From Areca catechu (Eukaryota > Streptophyta > Magnoliopsida > Arecales > Arecaceae): DNA of 64,000 nucleotides. Where the stretch lies: contig CM038044.1 in the NCBI GenBank assembly GCA_021397845.1, forward strand, positions 40,162,354-40,226,353. The letters are read 5' to 3'. A program made the position numbers and the translations under genes. This document shows positions 21,400 through 33,000 of the stretch, in pieces (the stretch's first letter is position 1; each line of letters opens with the position of its first letter). Below the pieces are notes generated by a model, which had not been told where the DNA came from, searched no databases, and saw only the letters and a list, made by a program, of their open reading frames with translations.

Positions 21400-22632
21400 G
21401 CCGGGTATCCCGGCAGATATCATCACCCATCAGCTCAGGGTAGATCCTACCTACAGGCCTGTCTGGTAAAAGAAGAGAAGCTTCGCAGCCGAAAGGTAGA
21501 GGGCCATTGAGGAGGAAGTGAAGAAGCTTCTCAATGCTGGCTTCATCAGGGAGTCTCATTACCCAGAGTGGCTGGCCAATGTCATCATGGTGAAGAAGGT
21601 TAGTGGGAAGTGGAGGATCTGTGTGGACTACATAGACCTCAACAAGGCGTGTCCCAAAGATAGCTTTCCCTAGCCAAAAATTGACCAGCTGGTGGATGCG
21701 ACGGCCGGTCACCAGCTCTTGAGCTTCCTAGATGCATTTTCTGGGTATAACCAGATCAGGATGCATCCCGAAGATGAGGAGAGGATGGCCTTTATCACAG
21801 ACAGGGGCCTGTATTATTACAAGATGATGCCCTTCGATCTAAAGAATGCGGGTGCCACCTTCCAAAGGTTGATCAACCGAGTCTTTAAAGATCAGTTGGG
21901 GAGGAACATGGAGGCATATGTCGATGATATGATCATCAAAAGCCTCCATAGGACCGACCACATCAGGGACCTGCAGGAGTCCTTTGATGCATTGAGGTGC
22001 TACAGGATGAAGCTGAACCCCACCAAGTGCATCTTCGGGGTGACCTCTAGAAAGTTTCTCGACTTCCTAGTTACTCAAAGAGGCATCGAGGTCAACCCCA
22101 AAAAGATCAAGGCAATCATTGACATGACCTCTCCGACCAATAAAAAGCAGGTGCAAGAGCTTATGAGGCGCATCGCCTCTCTCAACCGCTTCATCTCCCG
22201 GTCGACAGAGAGATCCCTCCCGTTCTTCAAGACCTTGCACTAGTCGGACCGCTTCCAGTGGACTGATGAATGCCAAACAGCCTTTGAAGCCTTGAAGGAC
22301 TTCTTGAGAAACCCTCCGCTCCTGGCCAAACCAGCAGAGGGGGAAGTGTTATACTTGTACCTATCAGCTTCCAGTGAGGCCATCAGCACCGTTCTTGTGC
22401 AGGGAGAGGAAGGCGGCCAATAGAGACATGTGTACTACATCAGCAAGGTTCTCCATGATGCCGAGGTCAGATATCCTAAGGTACAAAAGCTGGTGTACTC
22501 GCTGGTTATAGCGGCAAAGCATCTCGACTTTATTTCCAAGCGCATCCTATCATCGTGCTGACGGACCAACCCCTTAGGGCGATCCTCTGAAGCCCTGATA
22601 CCTTTGGATGACTTTCCAAGTGGGCCATCAGG
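21400..22632 (+). pseudogene. Gypsy-B reverse transcriptase and RNase H
   Basis: The segment from about 21480 shows EEEVKKLLNAGFIRE, VIMVKKVSGKWRICVDYIDLNKAC and a TAG. The open part 21692-22243 has LDAFSGYNQIRMHPEDE, MMPFDLKNAGATFQRLINRVF and MEAYVDDMIIKS (YVDD intact). TAGs interrupt at 22241-22243 and again near 22420. RNase H (TDECQTAFEALK, LSASSEAIST, YPKVQKLVYSLV) is readable to about 22560, where the frame changes. The remnant is close to that of Gypsy-A. Confidence 0.9.
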
Positions 22633-23160
22633 TTGGACGAGTTTGACATCTCCTTCCAGCCATGGTCGTCTTTGAAGGCCCAAGTGATAGCTGATTTCAT
22701 CGCGGAATGCACCTGGGGGGTGGAGCCAACTCCCACAAAAGTCGAGACGTACATAGCCGACCCGGTGGGTGACGCTGAGCCCGCTTGGACCCAGCACATA
22801 GATGGAGCTTCCAACCTCTTGGGGTGCAGTGCAGGCTTAATTCTAGCTGACCCCGATGGGCAATGTTTGGAGTATGCTCTATATTTTGCGTTCCAAGTGT
22901 CGAACAACCAGGTGGAGTATGAAGCTCTACTTACGGGGTTGAAGATAGCGAATGAACTGGGCATTGGTAGGATCCGCGCCTTCTCCGACTCCCAGCTGGT
23001 ACTCAATCAGGTGAAGGGTGAGTTTGAAGCGAGGGATCCGTCTTTGGCCAAGTACTTAGATAAGGTACGAGACCTGGGATCATAACTTAAATTCTTTAAG
23101 ATCCTTCATATACCTCGGCAACAAAACTCTCGGGCAGATGCTTTATCGCGGCTGGCCACC
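22633..23160 (+). pseudogene. Gypsy-B second (archaeal-type) RNase H
   Basis: Open 22633-23085 with FDISFQPWSSLKAQVIADFIAE, then HIDGASN, GLILADPDG, NNQVEYEALLTGL and FSDSQLVLNQVKGEFEA. These are the acidic residues expected of the archaeal-type domain (the usual A in AEYEAL is V here). TAA ends it at 23085, and the tail with RVPRQQNSRADAL-like sequence follows in the next stretch. The domain is diagnostic for the Tat lineage. Confidence 0.87.
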
Positions 23161-23163
23161 GCT

Positions 23164-24471
23164 GTGGTCGGCACCTCCGACCGAACCTTCGTGGAACATC
23201 TCCAGCACCCAAGCATTGCTGAGGAGCCGACGGAGGTCCACCAGGTTGAGCAAGAGGCCTCGTGGATAGACCCAATCCACGTATTCCTGGCGCAAGGAGC
23301 CCTTCTGGATGACCCGATGGAGGCCAGGTGCATCCACTCAACGGCCTCTAAGTATGTCATCCTCGATGGGGCCCTCTACAAGCACTCATTTTTCCAACCA
23401 TTGCTGAAATGCTTGGGGTTGGCCGATGCGGACTACGCGCTTCGAGAGGTGCACGAAGGCATCTGTGGCGATCATCTTGGGGGAAGGTCCCTAGCATACA
23501 AAATCATTTGCCAAGGATATTATTGGCCCACGATTCAGAAGGATGCCTTAGACTTCGTACGAAGGTGCGATGCATGCCAGAGTTTCTCTGGCATCCAAAG
23601 GAGGTCAGCCAGCTAGCTGACCCTGCTCACAGTGCCTTAGCCATTTGCTCAATGGGGGATGGATATCCTGGGACCTTTTCCCCCGACCTTCGGTCAGCGA
23701 AAATTCCTCCTCGTGGCCATTGATTATTTTACTAAGTGGGTGGAGGTGGAGGCATTGGCACAGATAACCGAGACCAAGGTAGAAAACTTCATCCAGAACT
23801 GCATCATCTTCCAGTTTGGGATTCCGAAGACGATCATTACTGACAACGGGAGGCAATTCGACAACTCCCAGTTCTGGGATTTCTGTCAACAATATCACAT
23901 CACCCATCGGCTTACGTCGGTCGCTCACCCCCAGTCCAATGGGGAGGCCGAAGTTACCAATAGGACGATCCTACATGGGTTAAAGACCCGACTAAATGAA
24001 GCCAAGGGGCTCTAGGTGGAAGAGCTTCATTCAGTGCTCTGGGCATACCGGACGACCGCACGGTCAGCAACGGGAGAAACTCCATTTAACCTGACTTATG
24101 GGAGTGAGGCGATCATCCCTTTGGAGGTTTCTTTACTATCCCTGTGGGTTGATCAATTTATCGAGCCGACCAATTCAGAGCAATGGAGGGCTGACCTAGA
24201 TCTGCTAGATGAGACCCAATTTCGGGCAAGTATGAAGATGGTGACCTGCCTTCAAAGAATGGCAGATATTACAACTCGCACGTTAAAATGCGCACCTTCC
24301 AAGTTAGGGATCTGGTCCTATGGAAGACGGAGGTTTCGAGGTGACCGAACAGGGAAAGCTCTCCCCCAATTGGGAAGGCTCCTATCGGGTCATCGAGATA
24401 GTCCGGGCTGGAACTTATCGCCTAGCACACTTGGATGGGCGACAGATAGTGTGCCCGTGGAATGTAGATAA
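23164..24471 (+). pseudogene. Gypsy-B integrase
   Basis: A single frame with TAG stops at 23614-23616 and 24013-24015 and a decayed stretch near 23617-23658. HHCC: HEGICGDH and CDACQSFSG. Core: MDILGPFPP (Asp), TDNGRQFDN (Asp) and NGEAEVTNRTIL (Glu). The C-terminal part (TPFNLTYGSEAIIP) is open to 24471 but shifts frame after RMADI. The 46-bp array starts 50 bp later. Confidence 0.92.
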
Positions 24472-24520
24472 TCTTTGCAAGTATTATCAATGAAGTCTAC
24501 AAACTTCTCCAACTTTATCC

Positions 24521-25008
24521 AGCCCACTTCCGAAAGTCCGACTCTGGTCGGTAGAGGCTCCATGGTAGCCCACTTCCGAAAGTCCGACTCCAGTCAGCAG
24601 AGGCTCCAAGGCAGCCCACTTTCGAAAGTCTGACTCCGGTCGGTAGAGGCTCCAAGGTAGCCCACTTCCGAAAGTCCGACTCCGGTCGGTAGAGGCTCCA
24701 AGGCAGCCCACTTCTGAAAGTTCGACTCTGGTCGGCAGAGGCTCCAAGGTAGCCCACTTCCGAAAGTCTGACTCTGGTCGGCAGAGACTCCAAGGCAGCC
24801 CACTTTCGAAAGTCCGACTCTAGTCGGTAGAGGCTCCAATGCAGCCCATTTCCGAAAGTCCGCCTCCTATCGGTAGAGGCTCCAAGGCAGCCCACTTCCA
24901 AGAGTCCAACTCTGATCGGTAGAGGCTCCAAGGCAGCCCACTCTGAAAGTCCGACTCCGGTCGGCAGAGGCTCCATGGCAGCCCACTTCCGAGAGACCGA
25001 CCATGGTC
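24521..25008 (+). repeat. 46-bp tandem array in the 3' region of Gypsy-B
   Basis: Ten to eleven units of CCCACTTCCGAAAGTCCGAC plus 26 bp. Each contains CCGAC-TCCG-GTCGG, a small inverted repeat. It is the same unit and element-strand orientation as the Gypsy-A array at 62-612, which points to a common ancestor. Open minus-strand frames over it are repeat artefacts. Confidence 0.96.
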
Positions 25009-25300
25009 GGCAACTATCTCGAGATAGCTCCCGCGAAACTACTGGGAGGACAGGCCACAGTACGAGCCGACTCCCGGGTAGAGACTAGGAGCAAGCACCC
25101 AGGTATCCGGCCCAAATCAAGTTACTGTTCTCCACTACTCTACCAGCTCCTAGCCCGGATAGGCTAACCGGGGGCACTTAGAAAAAGAAAAGGGGGGGGG
25201 GAAGAAAGAAAGGGTTTTTGCACTATGGGATTAGATAAAATACTTTTCATTTCAAAAGATGATATTTACAAGAGAGGTGGGTCGGACCTTTACAAACCCC

Positions 25301-25735
25301 TCAGGTCCGGTCCACGGGAGATGCGTCAAGGGCCATAACCTCGACCCCATCAGCTACAACAGGAGGGTCTGCTAAGACTATTCTAGCCGGAGCTTCTTCT
25401 AGAGGGGCCGCCACCTCCGCGTCGACAGGTGCCGGAGCTTCGACCCTGGCCGCTTCGGCTTCACCTTCTGCTGGAGGATCCGCTTCGGCCTCCTCTCCCT
25501 CGGATGGGTCCCGCAACTCGGTGCCTGCCAGGTCTAGCTCCGGTAATAGCAGGCCCACCTTCTTCAGGGCGTTGTCATAGCCCTCCCTATAGAAATCGGC
25601 CGCAGCCTCCTCCACGTCCTTGGTGAAGGCGCTGGAGGCCTTGTATGCGCCTACGGCCTCTTGGACCTGCTTCACGGACGACTCCCTGCACTCCTTGAGT
25701 TGAGCCTCCAGTTGTGCCGATGCCTCGCACTCGGC
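25301..25735 (-). pseudogene. Antisense gene of Gypsy-B, last part (C-terminus)
   Basis: This is the end of a gene read on the minus strand from 37340. It is separated from the rest by Copia-2. Using one copy of the TCGGC target duplication, the coiled-coil frame of the preceding part enters here in phase (317 nt on the far side plus 55 nt here to the ATG at 25675 is a multiple of three). It holds KQVQEAVGAYKASSAF and AAADFYREGYDNALKKVG, followed by an acidic Ala/Glu/Pro-rich tail ending at a TGA at 25301-25303. Such tails are usual in the antisense or extra ORFs of Tat-lineage elements. Function unknown. Confidence 0.8.
25731..25735. repeat. Target-site duplication of Copia-2, left copy (TCGGC)
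   Basis: TCGGC precedes the LTR and recurs at 35644-35648, directly after the 3' LTR end CCCCAACA. This fixes the ends of Copia-2 even though its 5' LTR now starts TA instead of TG. Confidence 0.92.
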
Positions 25736-28116
25736 TAAAAGGGATATGCCCTACAAGCCAATCTATGTTGTATCTCCCAAACCATTGTAATTGACAATTT
25801 TCTAAATAAAGGCATTATTTTTCCATCATACGTTGTGTTTATACTATATGATGAACCCCATAGATTAGGGCTATGATTTTAGGGTTATAATGAGATCATA
25901 CCAGTGAGACCTAAAATCTTAAAACCTTAATCTAAAGTATTCCTAGTCAAAGGAACCCTGAGTAGGGGATCAAAGTTTTCCGGTAAGACTAGCACATCCC
26001 ATGTATACCAGAAAGGGTGACTGCTCTCACAGTCACTTGTGTATGACACTAATACTGGGATGTGGGTGCTCATTGGAGAATGGGTTCACTGATATGATCC
26101 AACTTGAGAACATCTAATGGAGTCTTAGCTACATGTCAATAGAAGGTTCTCATAGTGGGAGTGGTACAAGTAATCTTTTAACCTGAGACTGCCATAAGTA
26201 CCTTATGTACATGAACCCATTCTTTGGTCCAATCCTATTCATGACACTGAGCCATGCACAGGATTGATACTGGGAATGGTGAATTGGATATGAAGGTAAT
26301 GAGTAGGTCAACAAGGAATCGATCACTCTTAGTAAGAGGAGATTGCATCCAGCTAGTCAACAATCGGATGATGATTCAGGGAATCTTTGATCAAAGTAAA
26401 GATATTAGAAATGGTTTCTAATATCAAGATAATCGAATCATCATTATAAGATTGAGCTAGAAATAAATATAATATTGGATTTGACATATATCCATATCCA
26501 TAGTTATATTTTGGGTGCAGGCTGATCGAAAGATTTAATTGTACGGTAACTCTCTACTGAAGGGTAATTTTGGTATTTCACCAGAATTTTCATATCTTCC
26601 GGGTAGACATGATACGTTGCTAGATGTCAATCTTGTCTTGTGGGTTGATCAAGTTCAAAGATCACTTGTTAGGAAGAGTCCTAATTGATCGAATCGGGTA
26701 AGCCCGGTTTGACCTAAATCGATTAGAAAGAGTTCTAATCAAATTAGGTCAACTTGTATTCGAACCCACTACTGGCTAGATGTGGAACCCAATGGGTCAC
26801 ATACTTAAGAGGATTGATCAAGAGTTTAATTTGGAATTAAATCATCTTTGCAGGATAACACTCTAGCAGGTGTTGCAAACCCTAACTTCTATTCGAATCG
26901 GATTCGAATTAGGATTCCGGATTGGTTCAAATTGGGTTCTAATTGGACCTAATTAGACCCTAATTGAGAAAATAGGAATATGGCTAACCCTATTGGCTAG
27001 CCATATAGCTTGGCTAGCCTCCCCACCCACCCCCTTTGTTTTTCCACGCCAAATGCCAAGAGTCCATGCGCTTATGGACTCTTGGCGCGCCCCAAATATT
27101 TCTTCGATGATTTTATTTGGGGTGGCCTCCTTGCTTACTCATTAGCGCCTCAAACACCTTCCTTTGGATGGGAATCCAATGGCTAGAAGTCTTTTAAGAA
27201 AGACAAAAGTCACTGTTTCCTCCCGGGCGCGCGAAATAACATCTCTTCGGAGATGAAAAGTCGCGACCCCTTTCCTTTTTAAACACCGCGATTTTTCCTT
27301 TAAGAAAAGCCGTGGGATTTAATCTGGAAGGCCGTGAGATGGGAGGATGGGGCATGAGAAATTGAGAAGGGCATGAGAAAGTGATTACGGAGAGGTGTGT
27401 AGGCGCCTATCTGATTTCTATTTAAAGGGTCGGGAAAGTCAGAACAGAGTTAATTTTTTTTTTTCCTCTCCTGAAGACTCTTTTATTTTTTTCTTGCTCT
27501 TGCATTGTTTCCTTTACAGAGTAAACCTCTGTCGAAACTCTGCTACTGAACAAGAATAAAAGTAAAAATCTCCGATGGTAAAGGAAAGAAATGAGTTCCT
27601 ATTTGTTCTTTTCTTTCTTACATTAAGACATCATTGTCTTAATTTCTCCTCCAATTTAAGACAAGCCTATGTCCTCTTAGGACAAGGTCTTTTCTTCAAG
27701 ACAAGGGTGTCTAAAGGGCCAAGGTCTTAGTGGAAGGAGGAGAAGGGGTCAAAGAAAGGGAAGCAAGCTTTTGTGTGGAGGAATTCAAGCCATAAGTCCA
27801 AGCAATTGAGTTCTAGGAAGAAGAACTCAATAGAAGGAACCTTTGAAAAGAAGATAGAGTTGTCTAGATCACTGCTCTGTATGGATCACCATCGGAGGGC
27901 GGACACTTGGATGCCTGGTGAATTCAATCAGCCCCTTCAACATCAACTTTGATGGAATTAGCGATTACAGGTTGGTACTCTAATTCTAACAATGTATGTT
28001 TAAATGTTCAATATATGTTTTAATCCTGAATAAGGAGATCTTGGCTAAGGGATTATGGTGCAAATTTCATCATTTTGAAATTACACTTTCGCTGCGATGC
28101 ACCGGAATCCCCAACA
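25736..28116 (+). repeat. Copia-2 5' LTR (2381 bp)
   Basis: Runs from TAAAAGGGATATGCCC to GGAATCCCCAACA; the 3' copy has the canonical TG start. A TATA-like TATTTAAAG lies near 27419. Inverted repeats include GCCAAGAGTCCAT/ATGGACTCTTGGC (27055-27086), TTAAGACA/TGTCTTAA near 27622-27642 and ATTGAGTTCT/AGAACTCAAT (27805-27831). The last two are downstream of the TATA box and so probably lie in the transcript. Confidence 0.96.
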
Positions 28117-28117
28117 G

Positions 28118-28130
28118 TGGTATCAGAGCC
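28118..28130 (+). other. Copia-2 primer-binding site (initiator tRNA-Met)
   Basis: TGGTATCAGAGCC begins one base after the LTR end. It is the standard copia primer site. Confidence 0.93.
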
Positions 28131-29296
28131 ATCCTTATTACAGTTAAAACATATGACAAATTATTTATATGTGTTTTTGTTGTAGTATCGCAATTAGGGT
28201 TTTAAACCCTTGAATGCTGATACACTTAGCATAATTTATGGGATGCACAATGTTTTGATGTATGCCACTAGTTAGGGTTTTTCACTCAAACCCTAATTAT
28301 TATAGAGATATGATTAGTTTTGAAGTCATCATACTGAAATAAGGTTGCCTTGGCATAATGGTGGATCCATTATGTGGTAAATGGTTGTCCTAGTATGATG
28401 ACACACTTAGCACATATATGTTTATCAGAGTGATATAATTGTGATATGTTCTATAAGAATGTGCTGGCAATTCTATAAAGCCCTCTTCTTAAAATTATAT
28501 TAAGTCATAGTATATTTAACTAATAAGCATCACTAGTCATGATGAACAATTGATCATTCGGTGTCTAGAAAGGTGGTTCTGGGAAGGTAAAGAGAATCGT
28601 GGTTTTTAATTGGTTCCGTTGACTGACCTGGCCAATTTTTATTGGTGTCTAGGAAAGCAACGGGGGGACTCCCACATCTCTTCCACTTGCCTGGCCGATT
28701 TGATTATATTTAAATCTTGACTTAAATGCTTAGTGTTAAAAAAAATGCTATATGTTGGCCTTCCTTCATGCTGGATCATTACTGTGTTATGAACCACATT
28801 AGGTTTGTTGTGTTATCTGCAAGACCTAATAGGGTGATTGACATAATATTGGTCTAGTGCAAAGATATGCTTACAGTATATTCAGTATAATGCCATGTTG
28901 TGTTATCTGCAAGGGCATTATATTTGAATACTGACTGTATAGAAATGAAAGGGTCTTGACTTAACTAGAACATTATGGTTTGTTGTGTTTTCTATAAGAC
29001 TTATAATGTTCTAGAGGCCAAGTTATTTTTTAAGAATTATATGAGATATAATTGGAAGAGTTTCCTACCTTTGAGCTTATAAAAGATTTGTTGTGTTATC
29101 TGCAAGATCTTTTATAAGTTATAAGGATCTCAATATCACTAAGAAAATCGATCAGGGTTCTTCTCGATTATCATAGTGAGGGCTATGATTTTTGATAAAA
29201 TAATGGGAGACATAATTAAATTGAAGACCTAATTTAATTATGTAAGTCATTTCATGGTTGTTTGCTTATGTATTGTTCTTTATTAAATGTAGATAA
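28131..29296 (+). other. Copia-2 long untranslated leader, rich in perfect inverted repeats
   Basis: 1.17 kb between the primer site and the gag ATG, with no coding frame. Perfect or near-perfect inverted repeats are seen at 28272-28296 (9 bp), 28328-28336 with 28393-28401 (9 bp) enclosing 28354-28374 (8 bp), the four related hairpins at 28798-29118, 29170-29189 (7 bp) and 29211-29242 (12 bp, 8-nt loop). This density is far higher than in the flanking AT-rich DNA and suggests a folded RNA leader. Confidence 0.7.
28798..29118 (+). ncRNA. Four related hairpins with a shared 19-nt apical segment (candidate RNA element)
   Basis: Stem 1: 28798-28804 with 28824-28830 (ATTAGGT/ACCTAAT). Stem 2: 28886-28894 with 28914-28922 (TATAATGCC/GGCATTATA), extended by CAGTAT..TCA with TGAATACTG. 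Stem 3: 28965-28976 with 29003-29014 (CTAGAACATTAT), plus three pairs above a bulge. Stem 4: 29076-29087 with 29107-29118 (CTTATAAAAGAT). Between the arms lie exactly 19 nt in every case, TTGTTGTGTTATCTGCAAG or a close variant. TTG can pair with CAA inside it, leaving a bulged G on the 3' side. The stems share almost no sequence, yet all pair. It is a cis element of the leader rather than a separate gene. Confidence 0.7.
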
Positions 29297-30022
29297 ATGG
29301 CATCTTTATTATCACTGAGAAGCATCTTAGATACCAACAAATTGACTGGTCCAAACTATGTGGACTTGTTGAGAAACTTAAAGATTGTACTGAATTCAGA
29401 AAAACTTTCTTATATTCTTGATACCCCTAGTCTTAATCCACTAGGGGATGATGCCACACAGGAAGGCATGGCCACATACAAAATGTGGCAGAATGACTCC
29501 CTCACTGTCAAATGTATCATACTGGCCTCTATGACCAATGAGTTACAGAGGCAGCATGAAAGCATGGATACTCAATCCATAATGCTCAATTTAAAGGAGC
29601 TTTATGGAGAACAAAGCAGAACTGCTAGATACGAAATATCTAAGCAGTTATTCCGTGCTAGGATGATAGAGGGTACATCCGTTCAGGATCATGTCCTGAA
29701 GGTAATTGACTTAATCACCAGATTGGGTCAATTAGGATTTATTATGGATGGGGAGCTGAATCAGGATTTAATCCTGCAATCACTCCCGGAGTCATTTTCT
29801 CAGTTTGTCTTAAATTATCACATGAACAAACTGAACACTTCTTTGCCTGAGCTGTTAAATATGTTAAAAACAGCAGAGAGCCACGTTAAGAGAGAAAAGG
29901 CTCCACTTCTTCTTGTTGATAAGACCAATAAGAAGAAATCGGGCAAAAAGGGTTTTAGTAGGAGGCTAAACCCTAAGGGTGGCATCAATAAGAACAAGAA
30001 AGGAAAGAAGGCCTCAAAATAG
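29297..30022 (+). CDS. Copia-2 gag
   Basis: 241 codons from ATG at 29297 (MASLLSLRSILDTNKLTGPN) to TAG at 30020-30022. It is a copia gag domain with KLTGPNYVDLLRNLKIVL near residues 15-32, the YGEQSRTARYEISKQLFRAR region near 110-130 and QSLPESFSQFVLNYHMN near 170. A Lys/Gly-rich basic tail ends it. The zinc knuckle lies just beyond the TAG in the same frame: its first Cys is Tyr (TYFFCGKAGHWKRNC), so the CCHC metal site is damaged. In the ancestral element gag and pol were probably one frame, and the TAG looks like a point mutation. The product would be the particle protein. Confidence 0.92.
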   Translation: MASLLSLRSILDTNKLTGPNYVDLLRNLKIVLNSEKLSYILDTPSLNPLGDDATQEGMATYKMWQNDSLTVKCIILASMTNELQRQHESMDTQSIMLNLKELYGEQSRTARYEISKQLFRARMIEGTSVQDHVLKVIDLITRLGQLGFIMDGELNQDLILQSLPESFSQFVLNYHMNKLNTSLPELLNMLKTAESHVKREKAPLLLVDKTNKKKSGKKGFSRRLNPKGGINKNKKGKKASK

Positions 30023-33000
30023 TCAACCTATTTCTTTTGCGGCAAAGCGGGACATTGGAAAAGGAATTGCAAGGCTTACCTTGCAACTGTGAAGCCTGGT
30101 GTGGCAGATGCACCAAAAGGTATGTATGAGATACATACTATATTGACATTAAATTCGTCTATATCAATTACTTGGGTATTGGATACCGCTTGTGGTTACC
30201 ATATAAGCAAATTTTTGCAGGACCTCCACAAGCTTAAAGTATTGAAGGAAGGCGACTTCAATCTCTACTGTGCTGGTGGTGATATCATCCAAGCAGAAGC
30301 TGTAGGGGCCTATATTCTAAAGTTGCCTTCAGGGAAGATCTTGGAGTTAGAAAATTGTTACTATATGCCAAAGATTATTAGGAACATTATATCTATTCCT
30401 TTGTTATTAAAACAAGGATATGTAATGGATGTAACGAGCACTGGTTGCTCGATAATGTTATCTAATAAAATTATTTGTTCTGGCATATTTAGCAATGGGC
30501 TCTTAACTCTTTCTTCCAATGATAGTATTTTTCATGTCAAAACTAAAAGGAAAAGAAAAGACTTTAATGATACTTTACTTTGGCATCATAGACTTGGTCA
30601 TGTTAATGAGTCTAGGATTAGCAAGTTATACAAGGAAAAATTCCTTGATCCTTATGAGTATGAATCATTAGGAACTTGCGAATCATGTCTCATGGGTAAG
30701 ATGACAAAAACTCCATTCACTGGACATGGGGAAAGGTCAACTGAGTTATTAGGACTTATACATACTGATGTATGTGGTCCAATGACAACTCAAGCCAGAG
30801 GAGGATACTCATATTTTATCACTTTTATAGATGATTTATCTAGGTTCGGATATGTGTATCTTATGAAACACAAATCTGAAGCCTTTGATAAATTTAAGGA
30901 GTATCAAAGTATGGTCGAAAAACAAACCGGGAAAAGTATTAAAGTTCTTCATTCTGATCGAGGAGGAGAATACTTATCCACGGAGTTTTTAGACTATCTT
31001 AAAGTTAATGGAATCCTTTCTGAATGGACCCCTCCTTATACACCACAGCTAAATGGTATAGCTGAATGGAGGAATCGTACCTTATTAGATATGGTACGAT
31101 CCATGATGTGCTTCACAAATTTACCCATTTCCTTCTGGGGTCATGCCCTAGAAACTGCTGTTTACATTCTGAACAAGGTACCTTCTAAATCCGTTGTTAG
31201 TACTCCATATGAAATTTGGAGTGGAAAGAAACCATATCTTAAATATTTCAAGGTATGGGGATGTCCAGCTTATGTTAAAAGAAATTTTGGACATAAGTTG
31301 GAACCTAGAGCGGATAAATATCTATTTGTAGGATATCCTAAAGAAGGTAGAGGATATCTATTCTACCATCCTACTGAACAAAAGATTTTTGTCAGCAGGC
31401 ATGCCACTTTTCTAAAAAAAGAGTTCATTTTAGAAAAGGGCAATGGTAGAACTATTGAACTTGGAGAAGTACAAGAAATACAGATAGACAATTCTCAACC
31501 ATTAGAACATATAGTTAGGACAGAACCAGAACACAAAACTCCTCCTCGGAGGTCTGATAGAGTGCCACGGGCACCTGAGAGGTATCGGTTTATTATTGAA
31601 AATAATGAAGCCCAAGTCATTCAAAATGATGAACCTCTGACCTATACGGAAGCTATCTTGAGTACTGATTCAGATAAATGGCAAGAAGCCATGGAATCCG
31701 AAGTAGACTCTATGTATGTAAACCAAGTATGGTCTTTGGTTGATGCACCAGAGGGTGTTAATCCTATTGGGTGTAAATGGGTCTATAAGAAAAAGATTGG
31801 GGCTGATGGCCAAGTTGAAACCTATAAAGCCAGATTAGTGGCTAAAGGTTTTAGACAAAAACAGGGAATTGATTATGATGAAACATTTTCACCTGTTGCC
31901 ATGCTCAAATCAATTCGGATTTTACTTGCTATAGCAGCATACCATGATTATGAGATATGGCAGATGGATGTAAAGACTGCATTCCTCAATGGTTTCCTTG
32001 AGGAAGAAGTCTACATGTCACAGCCAAAAGGTTTTATTTCAAAGAATAAACCTAATCAAGTATGCAAGCTAAAGAAATCCATTTATGGATTAAAGCAAGC
32101 TTCCAGGAGTTGGAACATCCGCTTTGATGAAACTATTAAAAAGTTTGGTTTTATCAAAAATGTGGATGAACCCTGTATTTATAAGAAGACTAGTGGGAGT
32201 GCCATAGTCTTCTTGGTTCTGTATGTAGATGACATACTCCTCATTGGGAATGATATCCCAATGTTGCAATCAGTCAAGGTTTGGCTATCAAACCAGTTTT
32301 CCATGAAAGATTTGGGAGAAGCATCCTATATACTAGGTATTAAGATCTATAGAGATAGATCTAAGAGGATGCTAGGTTTATCCCAATCTAGGTACATTGA
32401 CTTAGTGCTGAAAAGATTCAGCATGGAAGGAAGTAAAAGAGGTTATCTTCCTATGAGTCAAGGCATACATCTTTCTAAAAGGATGTCTCCTAAGACACCT
32501 GAAGAAAGAAATAGAATGAATTCTATACCTTATGCTTCGGCAATAGGGTCCATAATGTATGCCATGTTATGTACCAGGCCTGATGTGGCATATGCTTTAG
32601 GCATTGTCAGTAGGTTTCAGGCTGATCCAGGAGAGGATCATTGGAAAGCAGTTAAAAATATTCTTAAGTACCTAAGAAGGACTAAGGATATTTTTCTGGT
32701 TTATGATGGTTCTGATCTTAAACTAGAAGCTTATTCTGATTCTAGTTTTCAATCAGACCCTGATGATAGCAAATCCATTTCGGGATATGTTTTTACCTTA
32801 AATGGTGGAGCAGTGAGTTGGAAGAGTACCAAGCAGCAGACTATAGCTGACTCAACCACAGAGGCAGAATACATAGCTGTTAGTGAAGCCGCCAAGGAAG
32901 CAGTCTGGATGAAGAAGTTCATCACAGAGTTGGGTGTTGTTCCTGAAATTGAAAACCCAGTGCCACTTTACTGTGACAACACTGGGGCTGTTGCTCAAGC

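Noticed and set aside
30020..30022. Programmed stop-codon readthrough between gag and pol in Copia-2
   Set aside because: The codon context is not a known readthrough signal and the adjacent knuckle is mutated. Kept only as an alternative to test.
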